From Coemansia sp. RSA 487 (Eukaryota; Kickxellomycota; Kickxellomycetes; Kickxellales; Kickxellaceae), in assembly GCA_027577595.1 (NCBI GenBank), contig JANBRJ010000036.1:62001-126000 (forward strand): a DNA stretch of 64,000 nt. Reading direction: 5' to 3'. Shown one piece after another: positions 49,459 through 57,932 of this stretch. Under the pieces are notes generated by a model. That model did not search any database. It was not told where the DNA came from and saw only the letters and a program-made list of their open reading frames with translations. How positions within the stretch are numbered: the first letter of the stretch is position 1; every line of letters begins with the position of its first letter. The translations under genes were made by a program, and so were the position numbers.

Positions 49459-50163
49459 TGTCATTATTGTAGTTTCCTATATACCGCATATTGCCGAGAA
49501 ATTGCTCGCTATTATATTGGCTTACAACACAATCTCGCCATTAGTTCTTCCAAGTTAATTGATATTGCGGAGAGGACGAGGATAGAATGGTTTGTGCTAC
49601 ACGATGTTAGCTACTCTTGGAGGGTGCTTACTCTTGGACAGCTCTACAGAAAAATAAGTTTGGAATTGACAACAGGCATCAACCAAAAAACATTCGCCAC
49701 TGAGCTTCTATTGTGCGACATTACAGATAAAACTTCAGATATTTGTTCCTGCGTGGAAAAGGCATGCATTGTAATCAATGACATTGTGGAGAAACCAAAT
49801 GAAGAGCAGCTCCAGCTTCTTGATTTGATTTGGCTCAAGGGTCCAGTATTTCCAAAGGCATGGATTCTGACCATACACATAGGCGATAAACCGGGTACAG
49901 ATGCAGCCGGAAGCACAGATGAAGACATATCTTTTTTACCTGGAAATATCGTTTCACAACACTGCCCACTTAGTCATGGATTTAAATACTGGCATGTAGG
50001 TTATATTTTTGATAGTCAGCTTAATTCTGTAGCATTTTCGGCAACGGTGCTTTCCAATCTATGCTCTAGTTTTTCATTCGTCAATATGAATTCCTCCAGA
50101 GCTTCAGAGTTCAGCAGCGAGCTTGAGCTTGAGCTCGATCTCAGCAGTAGAGAAGTACAATAG
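49459..50163 (+). pseudogene. Truncated F-box/LRR-like relic (copy 2)
   Basis: Starts MSLL and meets a stop at once; from LYTAYCREIARYYIGLQ on it follows copy 1 in a shifted frame (WFVLHDVSYSWRVLTLGQLYRKISLEL, FPKAWILTIHIGDKPGTD). After DEDISFLPGN it jumps directly to the equivalent of the copy 1 C-terminus (CPLSHGFKYWHVGYI, SFSFVNMNSSRASEFSSEL). The central ~250 residues are missing, so it is an internal deletion derivative with a frame break at the N-terminus. Copies 1 and 2 flank the P450, in the same orientation. Confidence 0.75.
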
Positions 50164-50469
50164 AGGCACTGAAACGATAAGGCGGCTTTTTTGGCTTGTA
50201 GTTTCACTTTTACTTGTTTCCTTTTCAGTATCACAAATAGTATTAAAGCAGATGAAAAGGCTGGCTCAAAGCAGTTCTTTAATGTAATGTAAAATGCTGG
50301 CCTAAAAGCAAAGCCATTCAAAACATTGTGCTTGAATGCAAAACTGAATACAAAATTGATTACATAATCTGATCAGAATCGATAACTGTTGGGGGTTGTC
50401 CTTGGTCTGGATTTTTGGAAACCTTTGCAATCTTCTTGTTCACTAGCACTCTTATGAAATAACCAATTA
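50164..50469. other. Intergenic before the small membrane protein gene
   Basis: 306 bp with no gene seen. Confidence 0.5.
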
Positions 50470-50676
50470 ATGTCCTTTTTAAAGAGAATCGGTCCACCTC
50501 TGGTTGCCAGCGGCGCAGGCGTGGCAATTGCGTATTATACGTTTCAGCCTATCCTCAAAGAGAACTACATTGAGCAAATGAAGAGACGTGAAGAAATAGA
50601 CAAGTATCTCGAGGAACGCCGAAAGAAGAACGCGCAAGAGGAGCAGCCACAAGCACAAAAGAAAGTTACCGAATAA
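50470..50676 (+). CDS. Small single-pass membrane protein, mitochondrial type (68 aa)
   Basis: MSFLKRIGPPLVASGAGVAI then AYYTFQPILKENYIEQ, followed by a charged helix (MKRREEIDKYLEERRKKN) and an acidic, Gln-rich end. A short basic N-terminus, one Gly/Ala-rich membrane helix (~9-28) and a coiled-coil-prone C-terminus are the layout of small inner-membrane assembly factors such as Cbp4 or UQCC3, but no family motif is clear enough to name it. The ATG sits in an AT-rich leader. Convergent with the SRA1/Sec31-domain gene. Confidence 0.6.
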   Translation: MSFLKRIGPPLVASGAGVAIAYYTFQPILKENYIEQMKRREEIDKYLEERRKKNAQEEQPQAQKKVTE

Positions 50677-50749
50677 AGCACGCTTCCTTTTCTTAGAGAG
50701 GTCTATTTACTATTTTTTTCGCAGTCTGTATAAAATAAAACAAAAAATT

Positions 50750-51522
50750 CTAGTTCTTTTGCAGCAATTCGATAACACGTTTTATTCCAACCAGCCACTT
50801 GAGCTCACTAGTGTGTGTTTCAGCTTGTAGCAGGTCCCTGTGTGCGTTGGCAGCGGCATTGAGCTTACGGGAATCAACGAGTAAGGCGATAGAGCAGACG
50901 GCTGCCACCAATGTCCCGTCGACAGAGTCGAGGCGGTCATCCATCAGCGCCAAGCGCTTAGTGGTGTCCTCAACCATGCGCCGGACCATCGGGGCTGCAT
51001 CAGCGAGATCGATTGCATCGACGGCTCCGTGGAGTACACGTTTGATCAATAGTATCTGGTCTCCGCAGTCCTCAGGCACAGGGTCCATCGGGTCTGCTGG
51101 ACCATCGGCATCCTCCTCATCGCGGTTCTCGATGACCATGAACGACGATGCGTCGGATCCACCGATCTCCGACGGCGTTACCACCGTGTCGGCAGCAGGT
51201 TTCGGCCGCTGTGACTGTTTCTTGAACACAGTGGTTGGCGGGTCGTTCCAGTGTCCCGCATCTGCGTGACCGCCGCTTGTAAAGTCCGTGTATATGGATG
51301 TGGAGGACGCTGCTTTGCGCTCCAGCTCGACCCGGCTTCGCAAGCTGGTCATCGATGCTGTGCTGGTGGGCGGTAGGCTTCGTTTGAACGATGCAGATAG
51401 AGGTGGTGGAGGGGGGAGCGGCTGTTTTTGCTCTTCTGATGCGTTTATCGTTTCAGTTGCTTCGGCTGCTTCAGTTGCTGTTGACAATGCATTGTCGGTT
51501 GCTGCTTCGGGCGACGCTGGGT

Positions 51523-51561
<39 letters not shown>

Positions 51562-51610
51562 GTATCTCTTCGGCTGATACAAGCCTTTTTATAAACGATA
51601 AGAGGGGCAT
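50750..51610 (-). CDS. SRA1/Sec31-type C-terminal domain protein with polyQ
   Basis: 286 aa. Disordered N-terminus with a Gln run (CAG/CTG repeat at about 51529-51555), poly-Pro (QPLPPPPPL) and Ser-rich stretches. The last ~100 residues (LLIKRVLHGAVDAIDLADAAPMV, DRLDSVDGTLV, LNAAANAHRDLLQAET, ELKWLVGIKRVIELLQ) fit the five-helix domain shared by the Sec31 C-terminus and steroid receptor RNA activator protein SRA1; the WMVGVKRLIE-like end is the best marker. It is not Sec31 itself, as the WD40 half is absent. It could be a stand-alone COPII-related or SRA1-like protein. Transcribed divergently from the SRP RNA gene. Confidence 0.72.
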
Positions 51611-51881
51611 TTGGAACTTTAAAATGTATAATTAAGGAGTGAAAAAATAGAGGGACGCTAAAGAGAAAAGAGGTCTTATTTTTAGTGCACACTCTCCATG
51701 CTGCATTTCCCATTTTTTTTCACAGTGCTTGTTTGTTTGGCAATAAAAGTGTGGGGTAAAAGTGGGAGAAAAAAGAAAGGCAGTGAAACCATTGGAATCC
51801 GTGTGTTTAGATCCCCTAACTCTCAGATCAGGCCACCCCAGAGCGCCTATATAAACGGCTGCCATCACTTTTGTTTGCTTT
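51611..51881. promoter_or_regulatory. Divergent promoter between the Sec31-type gene and SRP RNA, with TATA box
   Basis: TATATAAA at 51848-51855 lies about 30 bp before the inferred 5' end of the SRP RNA, the spacing seen for upstream TATA elements of fungal Pol III genes. The core is nearly palindromic and could also serve the minus-strand gene. Confidence 0.6.
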
Positions 51882-52250
51882 AGGTTGGGTGGGTTTAATT
51901 CCCACCTGTGGCTCTTTGGGAGAACCTTTCAAGGTTGCAGGGCGCGTTGTGCTTATTTAGGCGGGTTTCAACTATTTAGACCAATCTGCCCCTTAAGGTG
52001 GATTTTAAGTCTGGCCGGAGCTAAAGCAGAAAAGGCGCGGAAGTGTCCGCTTGGAGTCTGGTGTTTAGGCATTGGCACGCTGGCGTAGGCCTGGGCGTGC
52101 TCAAGGCCATTGAAAAGCTGGGTAATGCGTGAGGCTGGAAACAGAGCAACGAAAACCGGCTGCACTAGTTCAGTCAAGGGACTGCATTTCTGTCTTCGCT
52201 ACTGCCTCTGGTTTACTGGGCTGGCCGGCCTCTGCCACTTGCAACTTTTT
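51882..52250 (+). ncRNA. Signal recognition particle RNA (SRP RNA, 7SL/scR1)
   Basis: RNA core of the particle that targets secretory proteins to the ER. Helix 8, where SRP54 binds, is diagnostic: GGAAACAGAGCA (52137-52148) and AAAAC (52152-52156) match human 7SL GGAAACGGAGCA and AAAAC. They fold as a CTG/CAG stem with GAAA tetraloop, a symmetric GAGG/AGCA loop, a CGT/ACG stem, an asymmetric loop with AAAAC, and an AGCTGG/CCGGCT stem. GTGTCCGC (52043-52050) matches helix 5 of human 7SL exactly. Helix 6 (SRP19 site) is GCACGC/GCGTGC with an inner GGC-GTAG-GCC hairpin, a GNAR tetraloop. The 5' part has strong hairpins (GGTGGG/CCCACC, AACCTT/AAGGTT) in the Alu-domain position. A TATA box lies upstream and T-runs downstream. 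The ends are approximate; ~370 nt is within the fungal range. Not protein coding. Confidence 0.9.
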
Positions 52251-52254
52251 GCTC

Positions 52255-52261
52255 TTTTTTT
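52255..52261 (+). terminator. Pol III T-run terminator of SRP RNA
   Basis: Seven consecutive T residues on the plus strand just after the SRP RNA, with another T5 at about 52246-52250. T-runs of this kind stop RNA polymerase III. Confidence 0.65.
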
Positions 52262-52439
52262 CTGATGTGTTTCGTATCGTGCGTTGGATGCGACATTTGG
52301 AGTTACTGCCAGCATGTATTAGTTTTTTTATCTAGTAAAATTTTTTGAATGAATAAAAGAATGTCGTATATATCGATATGCGATTAGAAAGAAAAACACT
52401 GTTTCTTTAGCGCCAGCTTCTATATATATTTTTAAGGAT

Positions 52440-53150
52440 ATGAAGGTTAAAAGTGTAATATACGCATTAGCTGCACTGCCAGCAATGGCAGCGGCTACAA
52501 CTACAGCAGGGGTGGTGGATATCAAGGCAGACGAAAACGGATGCACAATCCCGTTGCCGTTTGGTGGGTCAATAGTGGTAGCACGACTTCCGTTCTTCCT
52601 GTCGCTGCCATTGTGGGGCAAAATGACGAAGACCCACATGCATGAGCCAACGCCATTGCCACCACCCGCACACGCACTAACGACATTGCCTGTTTGCGAT
52701 GCCAGTGGTGCAGAGTTTTACCCAAGCGACTGTATCCCCCCGGCACAGTCATCGGAAGCGCTGGCGAAACGAGGAATTCCAGATCCATTGGATACTGCGC
52801 CTTATCGCTACAGGGACGATGAGGAAATGCCGTGGGCTGAACAGGATTCGGAGTTTGATGGCCTTGATACGCGTGCTCGGTCAATGGCGGGTGGTACCTC
52901 TGAGGAAGAGTATGAGGAGTCGTACGGATGGACCGGGGGGATCCATTATCCGGCAGAAACGCCAGCACTGCCGGTGCCAAGAAACGATTACACTGAAGAA
53001 TACAACGAGTGTGTGACAGGTATGATGCGGTGCACAAGTGGAAGACGTGCGTTTGATACTTGCGTGCATGGCAAATGGGGCACGATCCGCAAATGTCCGC
53101 AAGGAACAAAGTGTGCTCCAGTGCCTGAAGATTCTATCGTCTGTGCGTGA
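52440..53150 (+). CDS. Secreted protein with C-terminal CBM19 chitin-binding domain, no catalytic domain
   Basis: 236 aa. Signal peptide MKVKSVIYALAALPAMAA. The middle region has no enzyme motif: a Pro-rich stretch (HEPTPLPPPAHALTTLP), a possible Kex2 site (LAKRG, ~residue 110) and an acidic, Glu/Asp/Tyr-rich section (EEEYEESYGWTGG). The last ~45 residues have the CBM19 pattern of the LPMOs here (ECVTGMMRCTSGR, FDTCVHGKWGTIRKCPQG, KCAPVPEDSIVCA) with six cysteines. It is probably a cell-wall or extracellular chitin-binding protein, possibly processed by a Kex2-type protease. A TATATAT site lies ~70 bp upstream of the ATG. Confidence 0.85.
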   Translation: MKVKSVIYALAALPAMAAATTTAGVVDIKADENGCTIPLPFGGSIVVARLPFFLSLPLWGKMTKTHMHEPTPLPPPAHALTTLPVCDASGAEFYPSDCIPPAQSSEALAKRGIPDPLDTAPYRYRDDEEMPWAEQDSEFDGLDTRARSMAGGTSEEEYEESYGWTGGIHYPAETPALPVPRNDYTEEYNECVTGMMRCTSGRRAFDTCVHGKWGTIRKCPQGTKCAPVPEDSIVCA

Positions 53151-53625
53151 CGTTCTTCCTAAAAGATATATAGGGGTCTTTCTTGATTTCTTTAATGCTT
53201 GGGTCAATGACGTTATTGCGCCTATCTCAATATGTGACATGGTTTCTGGTTTGTAATTTTTCATTTTGCAGGAGAGAAGAAGGGATACGTTTGCGCAGCT
53301 TAGTTGGGATTTCTTGGCATGTCTGAAGCATCTCGCAAAAATAGTTTGACAGAAGCTAAAATCAAGCGGAGTTTCTGGGGGAGGGAAGACAAACAACAAT
53401 AGTTTAATTTCTAAAGTGCCAAGAGCCTTGCTATGTTCTGGACTACCTCAAGAAAGCTGGGCTCCGGTTTTTTCTTCGACGGGTATATAAGGACGAGCAG
53501 AAGTTGACCTAATCACCATGTTTTACATACTCCATCAACAGCAACAATAATAGTTTTTTCTTTTCTCAGCAACCACTTTGCAACATTTACTAGTTTATCC
53601 AAGCAATTTTAATAGCAAACCCACA
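53151..53625. promoter_or_regulatory. Intergenic with a strong TATA box for the two-repeat secreted protein
   Basis: GGGTATATAAGG (TATA core 53484-53490) lies ~136 bp before the ATG at 53626, a canonical strong Pol II core promoter, followed by an A/T-rich leader. No other gene seen. Confidence 0.6.
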
Positions 53626-54300
53626 ATGAAGCTCAACATCGCATCCACCATCGCCGTCGCTGCATCTTTCTCGACTGCCGCCATCGGCGCGCCCATGTCC
53701 ACAGCCACGGTCGAACCAGCCACGGCAACCCACGATCTGCACACCTTTACTGACGAGTACGGGTTGACTCTGCTTATCGACTACGGCAACACCGCATACG
53801 TTGGACTGGAGCTCGGGCTCCCAGGAGTTGACGGCATCTACGCCGCCAACGGGCCACAGCAAACGGCAAGCGGCACGGATACATGGGTTGATGTACACGA
53901 CGGTGTAGAGGCAGTCATCGATTACGCTCACCCAAACCATTACACCGTCTACGATTCTGCGCACAGCCCAATCGCCACCATCAGCTACGAGCCGGATACA
54001 GCGTCAGCCCCCGAATCGACTGCTCCGCCGCACTATCTGATGACCTTCGCTAACGGCAACGGAGAAGTATTGCTGGTTGACGAAGCTGTTGACAATGCAG
54101 GGATCCTCGAAGCAGGCATCCCGGGCGTCGACGGCGTCTACATGGTGCCAGCCGGAGGGTTCCCTGTAGGCGAGGGAACCGGATTGGAGACATGGGTCGA
54201 TAGCGCGGATGGAATCCAAGTTGTTCTCGATCGCGCAGACCCGAACCATTACACCGTATACGATGCCAGTGGCAGCCCTATCCAAACTGGCGGTTTCTAA
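53626..54300 (+). CDS. Secreted protein of two ~85-aa internal repeats, family unknown
   Basis: 224 aa from the ATG at 53626. Signal peptide MKLNIASTIAVAASFSTAAIGA. Residues 37-120 and 136-221 are repeats of each other: GLPGVDGIY and GIPGVDGVY, TWVDVHDGVEAVID and TWVDSADGIQVVLD, HPNHYTVYDSAHSPI and DPNHYTVYDASGSPI. No cysteines in the mature part; acidic; beta-rich in appearance. I do not recognise the domain. The strong TATA box and high GC3 suggest high expression. It could be a cell-surface or secreted structural protein, or a small lectin-like or crystallin-like beta domain, but nothing in the sequence decides this. Confidence 0.82.
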   Translation: MKLNIASTIAVAASFSTAAIGAPMSTATVEPATATHDLHTFTDEYGLTLLIDYGNTAYVGLELGLPGVDGIYAANGPQQTASGTDTWVDVHDGVEAVIDYAHPNHYTVYDSAHSPIATISYEPDTASAPESTAPPHYLMTFANGNGEVLLVDEAVDNAGILEAGIPGVDGVYMVPAGGFPVGEGTGLETWVDSADGIQVVLDRADPNHYTVYDASGSPIQTGGF

Positions 54301-54319
54301 AGTGTTTTTTCCTTCTTAT

Positions 54320-57300
54320 TTAGTCTTTTCTTTTTGTCAAATGAATGATCTCTATGCCTATACCGACTATAACAACGGATACGTGTGAGGAGGCGTTGAC
54401 AATGGCCATTGCCGCAGGGTCGGCTACTTGCGTGCAGCCCATGTGCTGTAGCTCCAGACCATCAGTAAAGGACCAAATGGCCAGTCTCTGGTCTGTAGCC
54501 AACGAGCAAACGCGGCATCCACCGACAAGCGCAACATGCTGGACCGCCGAAGCATGCGCGCTGGCGCGACGAGCTACTAGCCGCAGCGCACCAGGGTCCA
54601 GGGACTCCCATATGGCTACGCTGCCATCGTCTCCGCCCGTAGCTACCGTCACGCCGTGGATATCGCTTGTTACATCGATGCTGTTGACGCCTGACTGGTG
54701 CACATGCTCCTGAAGTAGCGCTGGCGGACCAAGGTCGCTTATCTGTGGGTCGCTGTTGTCTGTATCGCTAACAAACCGAGTGACATCCCAGAACGCCAGC
54801 TGTCCATTAGTGGCACCGCTTACAACCCACCAAGTGTCCATCTTCGACCCGTCTTTGATTATTGGCATGCGAAACGAGCTCAGCGACAAAACGCAGTGGC
54901 TGTGCGTCCGATTAGCGTCGTGCGCAGCACACACGAAGCGCCGGCGAGCGATGTCCAGACGCCATAGTCGGATCGATGCGTCCGAGTACGCAACAGCAAC
55001 GAATGCTCTGCTAGCAGCGCAATCTCTTTTGACCACTGTAATATCCATGACCCGCGAGTCGCAGTCGTCAAGAAGAAGAGGGGCCATCGCATGCTCCGTC
55101 AGCTCAAGAGTTATTGGATGGATGTGCCAGCACCGCAGCTCGCAGCCACCACCGCCGGTGAGCAAATAAGCGTCCATGGATCGCACGCATCGGATGGCCG
55201 ATGTATGGCGGCGCGACTCGCTTGCAAGTTGCCATTGGCTCCCGTGGTGCTTGTGGAGCCGCAAGGACCCGTCGTCACCACCCGTGGCTACCAAGAAATG
55301 GCCGTCGTTGGTGGCTATCGCGGCAACCCCTCTTGTTTCTGTCGAACATCCACCAGCAGCCAAGCCCCCTTTGGTCGATGGAGAAGCCAAGCACTCTAGA
55401 GGAAACTCGTGTGTTTTGAGCTGCGATCGCATGATGAGGCCGATCCGGATGCCTGCAGGCGTAACCAGCATCTGCCACTGCTTGGAGCCGCCCGCACAGA
55501 CCACCGAAAAGAGAAGCTCGCCATTTGGAGAACACCCGTTTCCCAGATCCATGGCCAACAGCCGTTTGCCGTGGAATGCCACAGCTATAAGTCTGTTGTG
55601 GTGCCATTTTAAATGCTCCACCCATCCGGGGGTTAGTCGGTCGCTGCGCACCCTAGTAACCACGACTCGCAGGTTATTTGACAGTGTTCCAGTCTGGGCG
55701 GCTTTCAGCTGTGCTACACTGGCACGCCACGTCTTGCCTTCTGTCAGGACCATCGGCTCCAGAGGAGTGCTTTGGGCCTTGACGCGCACCGAAAACCGTT
55801 GCACTAGGCCGTCTCGCCCGCCTGTCAGCACCGCGCACGCTCGACCACGATCCTTGGCGACTGCACTGTCGTCCACGCAATCGGTGTTAGCAAAGGCAAC
55901 TGTCGATAGCGTGTATTTGCCGTGCGCTTGGTGCCAGCACACGCATGGCATAAGCAAACGAGCGTCTGAAGGAGGATCCAGCCTGCGGTATTCGCTGGCT
56001 GCACATCCATTGTCCCCAACAGATAAACCAAAGAGGTCGAACAAGTACAGTCCACCGTTGATGGATCCTATTGCCGCCCACTTGCGCTCCCTGTTGATTG
56101 CAGCCGACGCCAGGCGGCACCCCCGAGGCAGAGCAAACGTGGCCTTCACGGTCCACACGCAACCACCGTCTGCGAATGCTACGACAGACCATACGACGCT
56201 TGCACCAGAGGAATCGGTGGTTATCAGATCAAACACGTTGTCTCCAACACTTGATATGATAAGACGCTGGACGCTCGACGTGTGCAGCTGGGCCACATGC
56301 AATGTGTTTGGGTTGGTCAGGTCTTTGGATGCCGATATCAGAACTGTTCCGTCGCGCATCCCAACAGCTACCAGATCCCCGTCCTCAGAGCATGAGGTGA
56401 TCGAGTATCCATTTAGCGCATCGCTTGCGTAGCATGTGGCCCACGAGCCGTCACTGCGATGGAGTAAAATGTACCCAGATTCTGTGGCGAGGATCTCGGA
56501 GCCCCGCCCAGTTAGCGCAAACCCGAGCGCACGCTCTGGGCGATGGGGAGTGTGCAGTGGAGACAACCCCCCACCAATATACGTGTGCAATGGAGGCAGC
56601 GCAACAGTCGTCAATAGCTCGGGTTTCTCCACTCTTCTGGCCAGCGCCGTACGTATATCCCAGAGCCGGATGGACCCATCGGCTCCCCCACTGGCCACCA
56701 CGGTGGGGCCGTTGCTTGGGCTGGATGCTAGCGACCATACGTTTTTCTTGCATTGGCGCCACGAATCCACAGCTCCTTCACTGGTCCACACCCTACATGT
56801 GCCGTCCTCCGATGCGCTGACTAGCAAATCATCCTGGAACAAGCAGGTCCATATGCGCGCTTGGTGTCCAAACAGCTGTTTCCTAGTAACGCCGTCTGGC
56901 GCCCGAAGGTCCCAGACAACGATTGTTCTGTCATCCGATACAGATGCTATCCTGCTTCCGTCGTTACTGAACCGTACGCCAAACACAACGCCCTCATGGC
57001 CTATTAATCTGTGAACGATTTCTTCTCGCTTGACATGCCATACGAGTACTTGGTTGAATACGGTGCCCGACGCTACCACCAACGAGTCTACAGTGCAGCC
57101 ATGGAACGCAGCGCCATAGAGGATACACCGTTCCGCACATTGCACCCTATATACTACGGCTCCTGCATCCTGTGGATCGCAGATCAGTACCTGGTTATGC
57201 GCAAGCGCCAGCGCCGCAAGCAGCCTACTTGTTCCTTCCGACTCGTAAACCCAGTGCGCTGCTTTGATCCAGTCCTCGGTCTGGTATAGCTGTTCTACCT

Positions 57301-57586
57301 TAATATTTGCAACGGTGTTGTCAATGTCCAAAGTTACTGCAACTATTGCCCATGACTTTGCTCCGTACACCAGCGCACGGTGCCGATCTGCTGTTATTGT
57401 GGATGTTTGGTGTATGTGGATCCCGTGGATTCGAACGCCAAATGAAAATACGGGTTCCCATCCGATGCGTTTCTGCGAAACAGTGTTGTATACGCATAGC
57501 CATCCGCCACTGGATGTCAGTAATACTTTGTCAGAAGCAAACTCTAATGCGGTAACCGGAAGCTGCCTAAACACTGATTCAAACAT
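54320..57586 (-). CDS. WDR6: WD40 protein WDR6/Trm734 (Rtt10)
   Basis: 1088 aa. Partner of the Trm7/FTSJ1 2'-O-methyltransferase; it positions tRNA for methylation of wobble nucleotide 34, and in yeast it is also linked to endosomal recycling. Typical WDR6 features: N-terminal LPVTALEFASDKVLLTSSGGWLCVYN, VASGTVFNQVLVWHV, GHEGVVFGVRFSNDGSRIASVSDDRTIVVWDLR, GHQARIWTCLFQDDLLVSASEDGTCRVW and NVWSLASSPS; the repeats continue to GVTVATGGDDGSVAIWESLDPG near the C-terminus, consistent with three propellers. It starts at the ATG at 57586. The 19-bp gap to the upstream plus-strand gene is very short, so the convergent 3' ends probably overlap in the transcripts. Confidence 0.93.
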   Translation of the reverse strand: MFESVFRQLPVTALEFASDKVLLTSSGGWLCVYNTVSQKRIGWEPVFSFGVRIHGIHIHQTSTITADRHRALVYGAKSWAIVAVTLDIDNTVANIKVEQLYQTEDWIKAAHWVYESEGTSRLLAALALAHNQVLICDPQDAGAVVYRVQCAERCILYGAAFHGCTVDSLVVASGTVFNQVLVWHVKREEIVHRLIGHEGVVFGVRFSNDGSRIASVSDDRTIVVWDLRAPDGVTRKQLFGHQARIWTCLFQDDLLVSASEDGTCRVWTSEGAVDSWRQCKKNVWSLASSPSNGPTVVASGGADGSIRLWDIRTALARRVEKPELLTTVALPPLHTYIGGGLSPLHTPHRPERALGFALTGRGSEILATESGYILLHRSDGSWATCYASDALNGYSITSCSEDGDLVAVGMRDGTVLISASKDLTNPNTLHVAQLHTSSVQRLIISSVGDNVFDLITTDSSGASVVWSVVAFADGGCVWTVKATFALPRGCRLASAAINRERKWAAIGSINGGLYLFDLFGLSVGDNGCAASEYRRLDPPSDARLLMPCVCWHQAHGKYTLSTVAFANTDCVDDSAVAKDRGRACAVLTGGRDGLVQRFSVRVKAQSTPLEPMVLTEGKTWRASVAQLKAAQTGTLSNNLRVVVTRVRSDRLTPGWVEHLKWHHNRLIAVAFHGKRLLAMDLGNGCSPNGELLFSVVCAGGSKQWQMLVTPAGIRIGLIMRSQLKTHEFPLECLASPSTKGGLAAGGCSTETRGVAAIATNDGHFLVATGGDDGSLRLHKHHGSQWQLASESRRHTSAIRCVRSMDAYLLTGGGGCELRCWHIHPITLELTEHAMAPLLLDDCDSRVMDITVVKRDCAASRAFVAVAYSDASIRLWRLDIARRRFVCAAHDANRTHSHCVLSLSSFRMPIIKDGSKMDTWWVVSGATNGQLAFWDVTRFVSDTDNSDPQISDLGPPALLQEHVHQSGVNSIDVTSDIHGVTVATGGDDGSVAIWESLDPGALRLVARRASAHASAVQHVALVGGCRVCSLATDQRLAIWSFTDGLELQHMGCTQVADPAAMAIVNASSHVSVVIVGIGIEIIHLTKRKD

Positions 57587-57932
57587 TCCCTAAAGATTAC
57601 TGCTAATTAGCCAATGGTTGGTTTGAGAACGTGTGTTTATCAGATTGCTTAGTTAGTATATCTTTATTTTTTATTTTTTATTTTTATTCGAGTGTACGTG
57701 GTTTTCCTAGATATGCTTTTCGATTCATCCGCTCTCTATTCAAATGGTATTATGGCAAAATCATGTTATTTTTTGTACACCCCATATCGTGCCACTTTAC
57801 CCACATTCTTTTGTATAAAGTACAAGTATTGAAACCAATGGCTATATTATTCTTGCTTTCTCAAGCTCATTGTCAAGGATAAAAACAATTGCGTATCAAG
57901 GCTTTGGATATATAGTTATTACTTTAAAAAAA
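57587..57932. promoter_or_regulatory. Divergent 5' region WDR6 / RTP1
   Basis: 346 bp of T-rich sequence with a TTTTTA repeat near 57661-57690. No distinct element found. Confidence 0.5.

Noticed and set aside
51885-52177. Small ORFs on both strands within the SRP RNA
   Set aside because: The segment is explained by paired RNA helices and Pol III signals, and neither frame looks like a protein.
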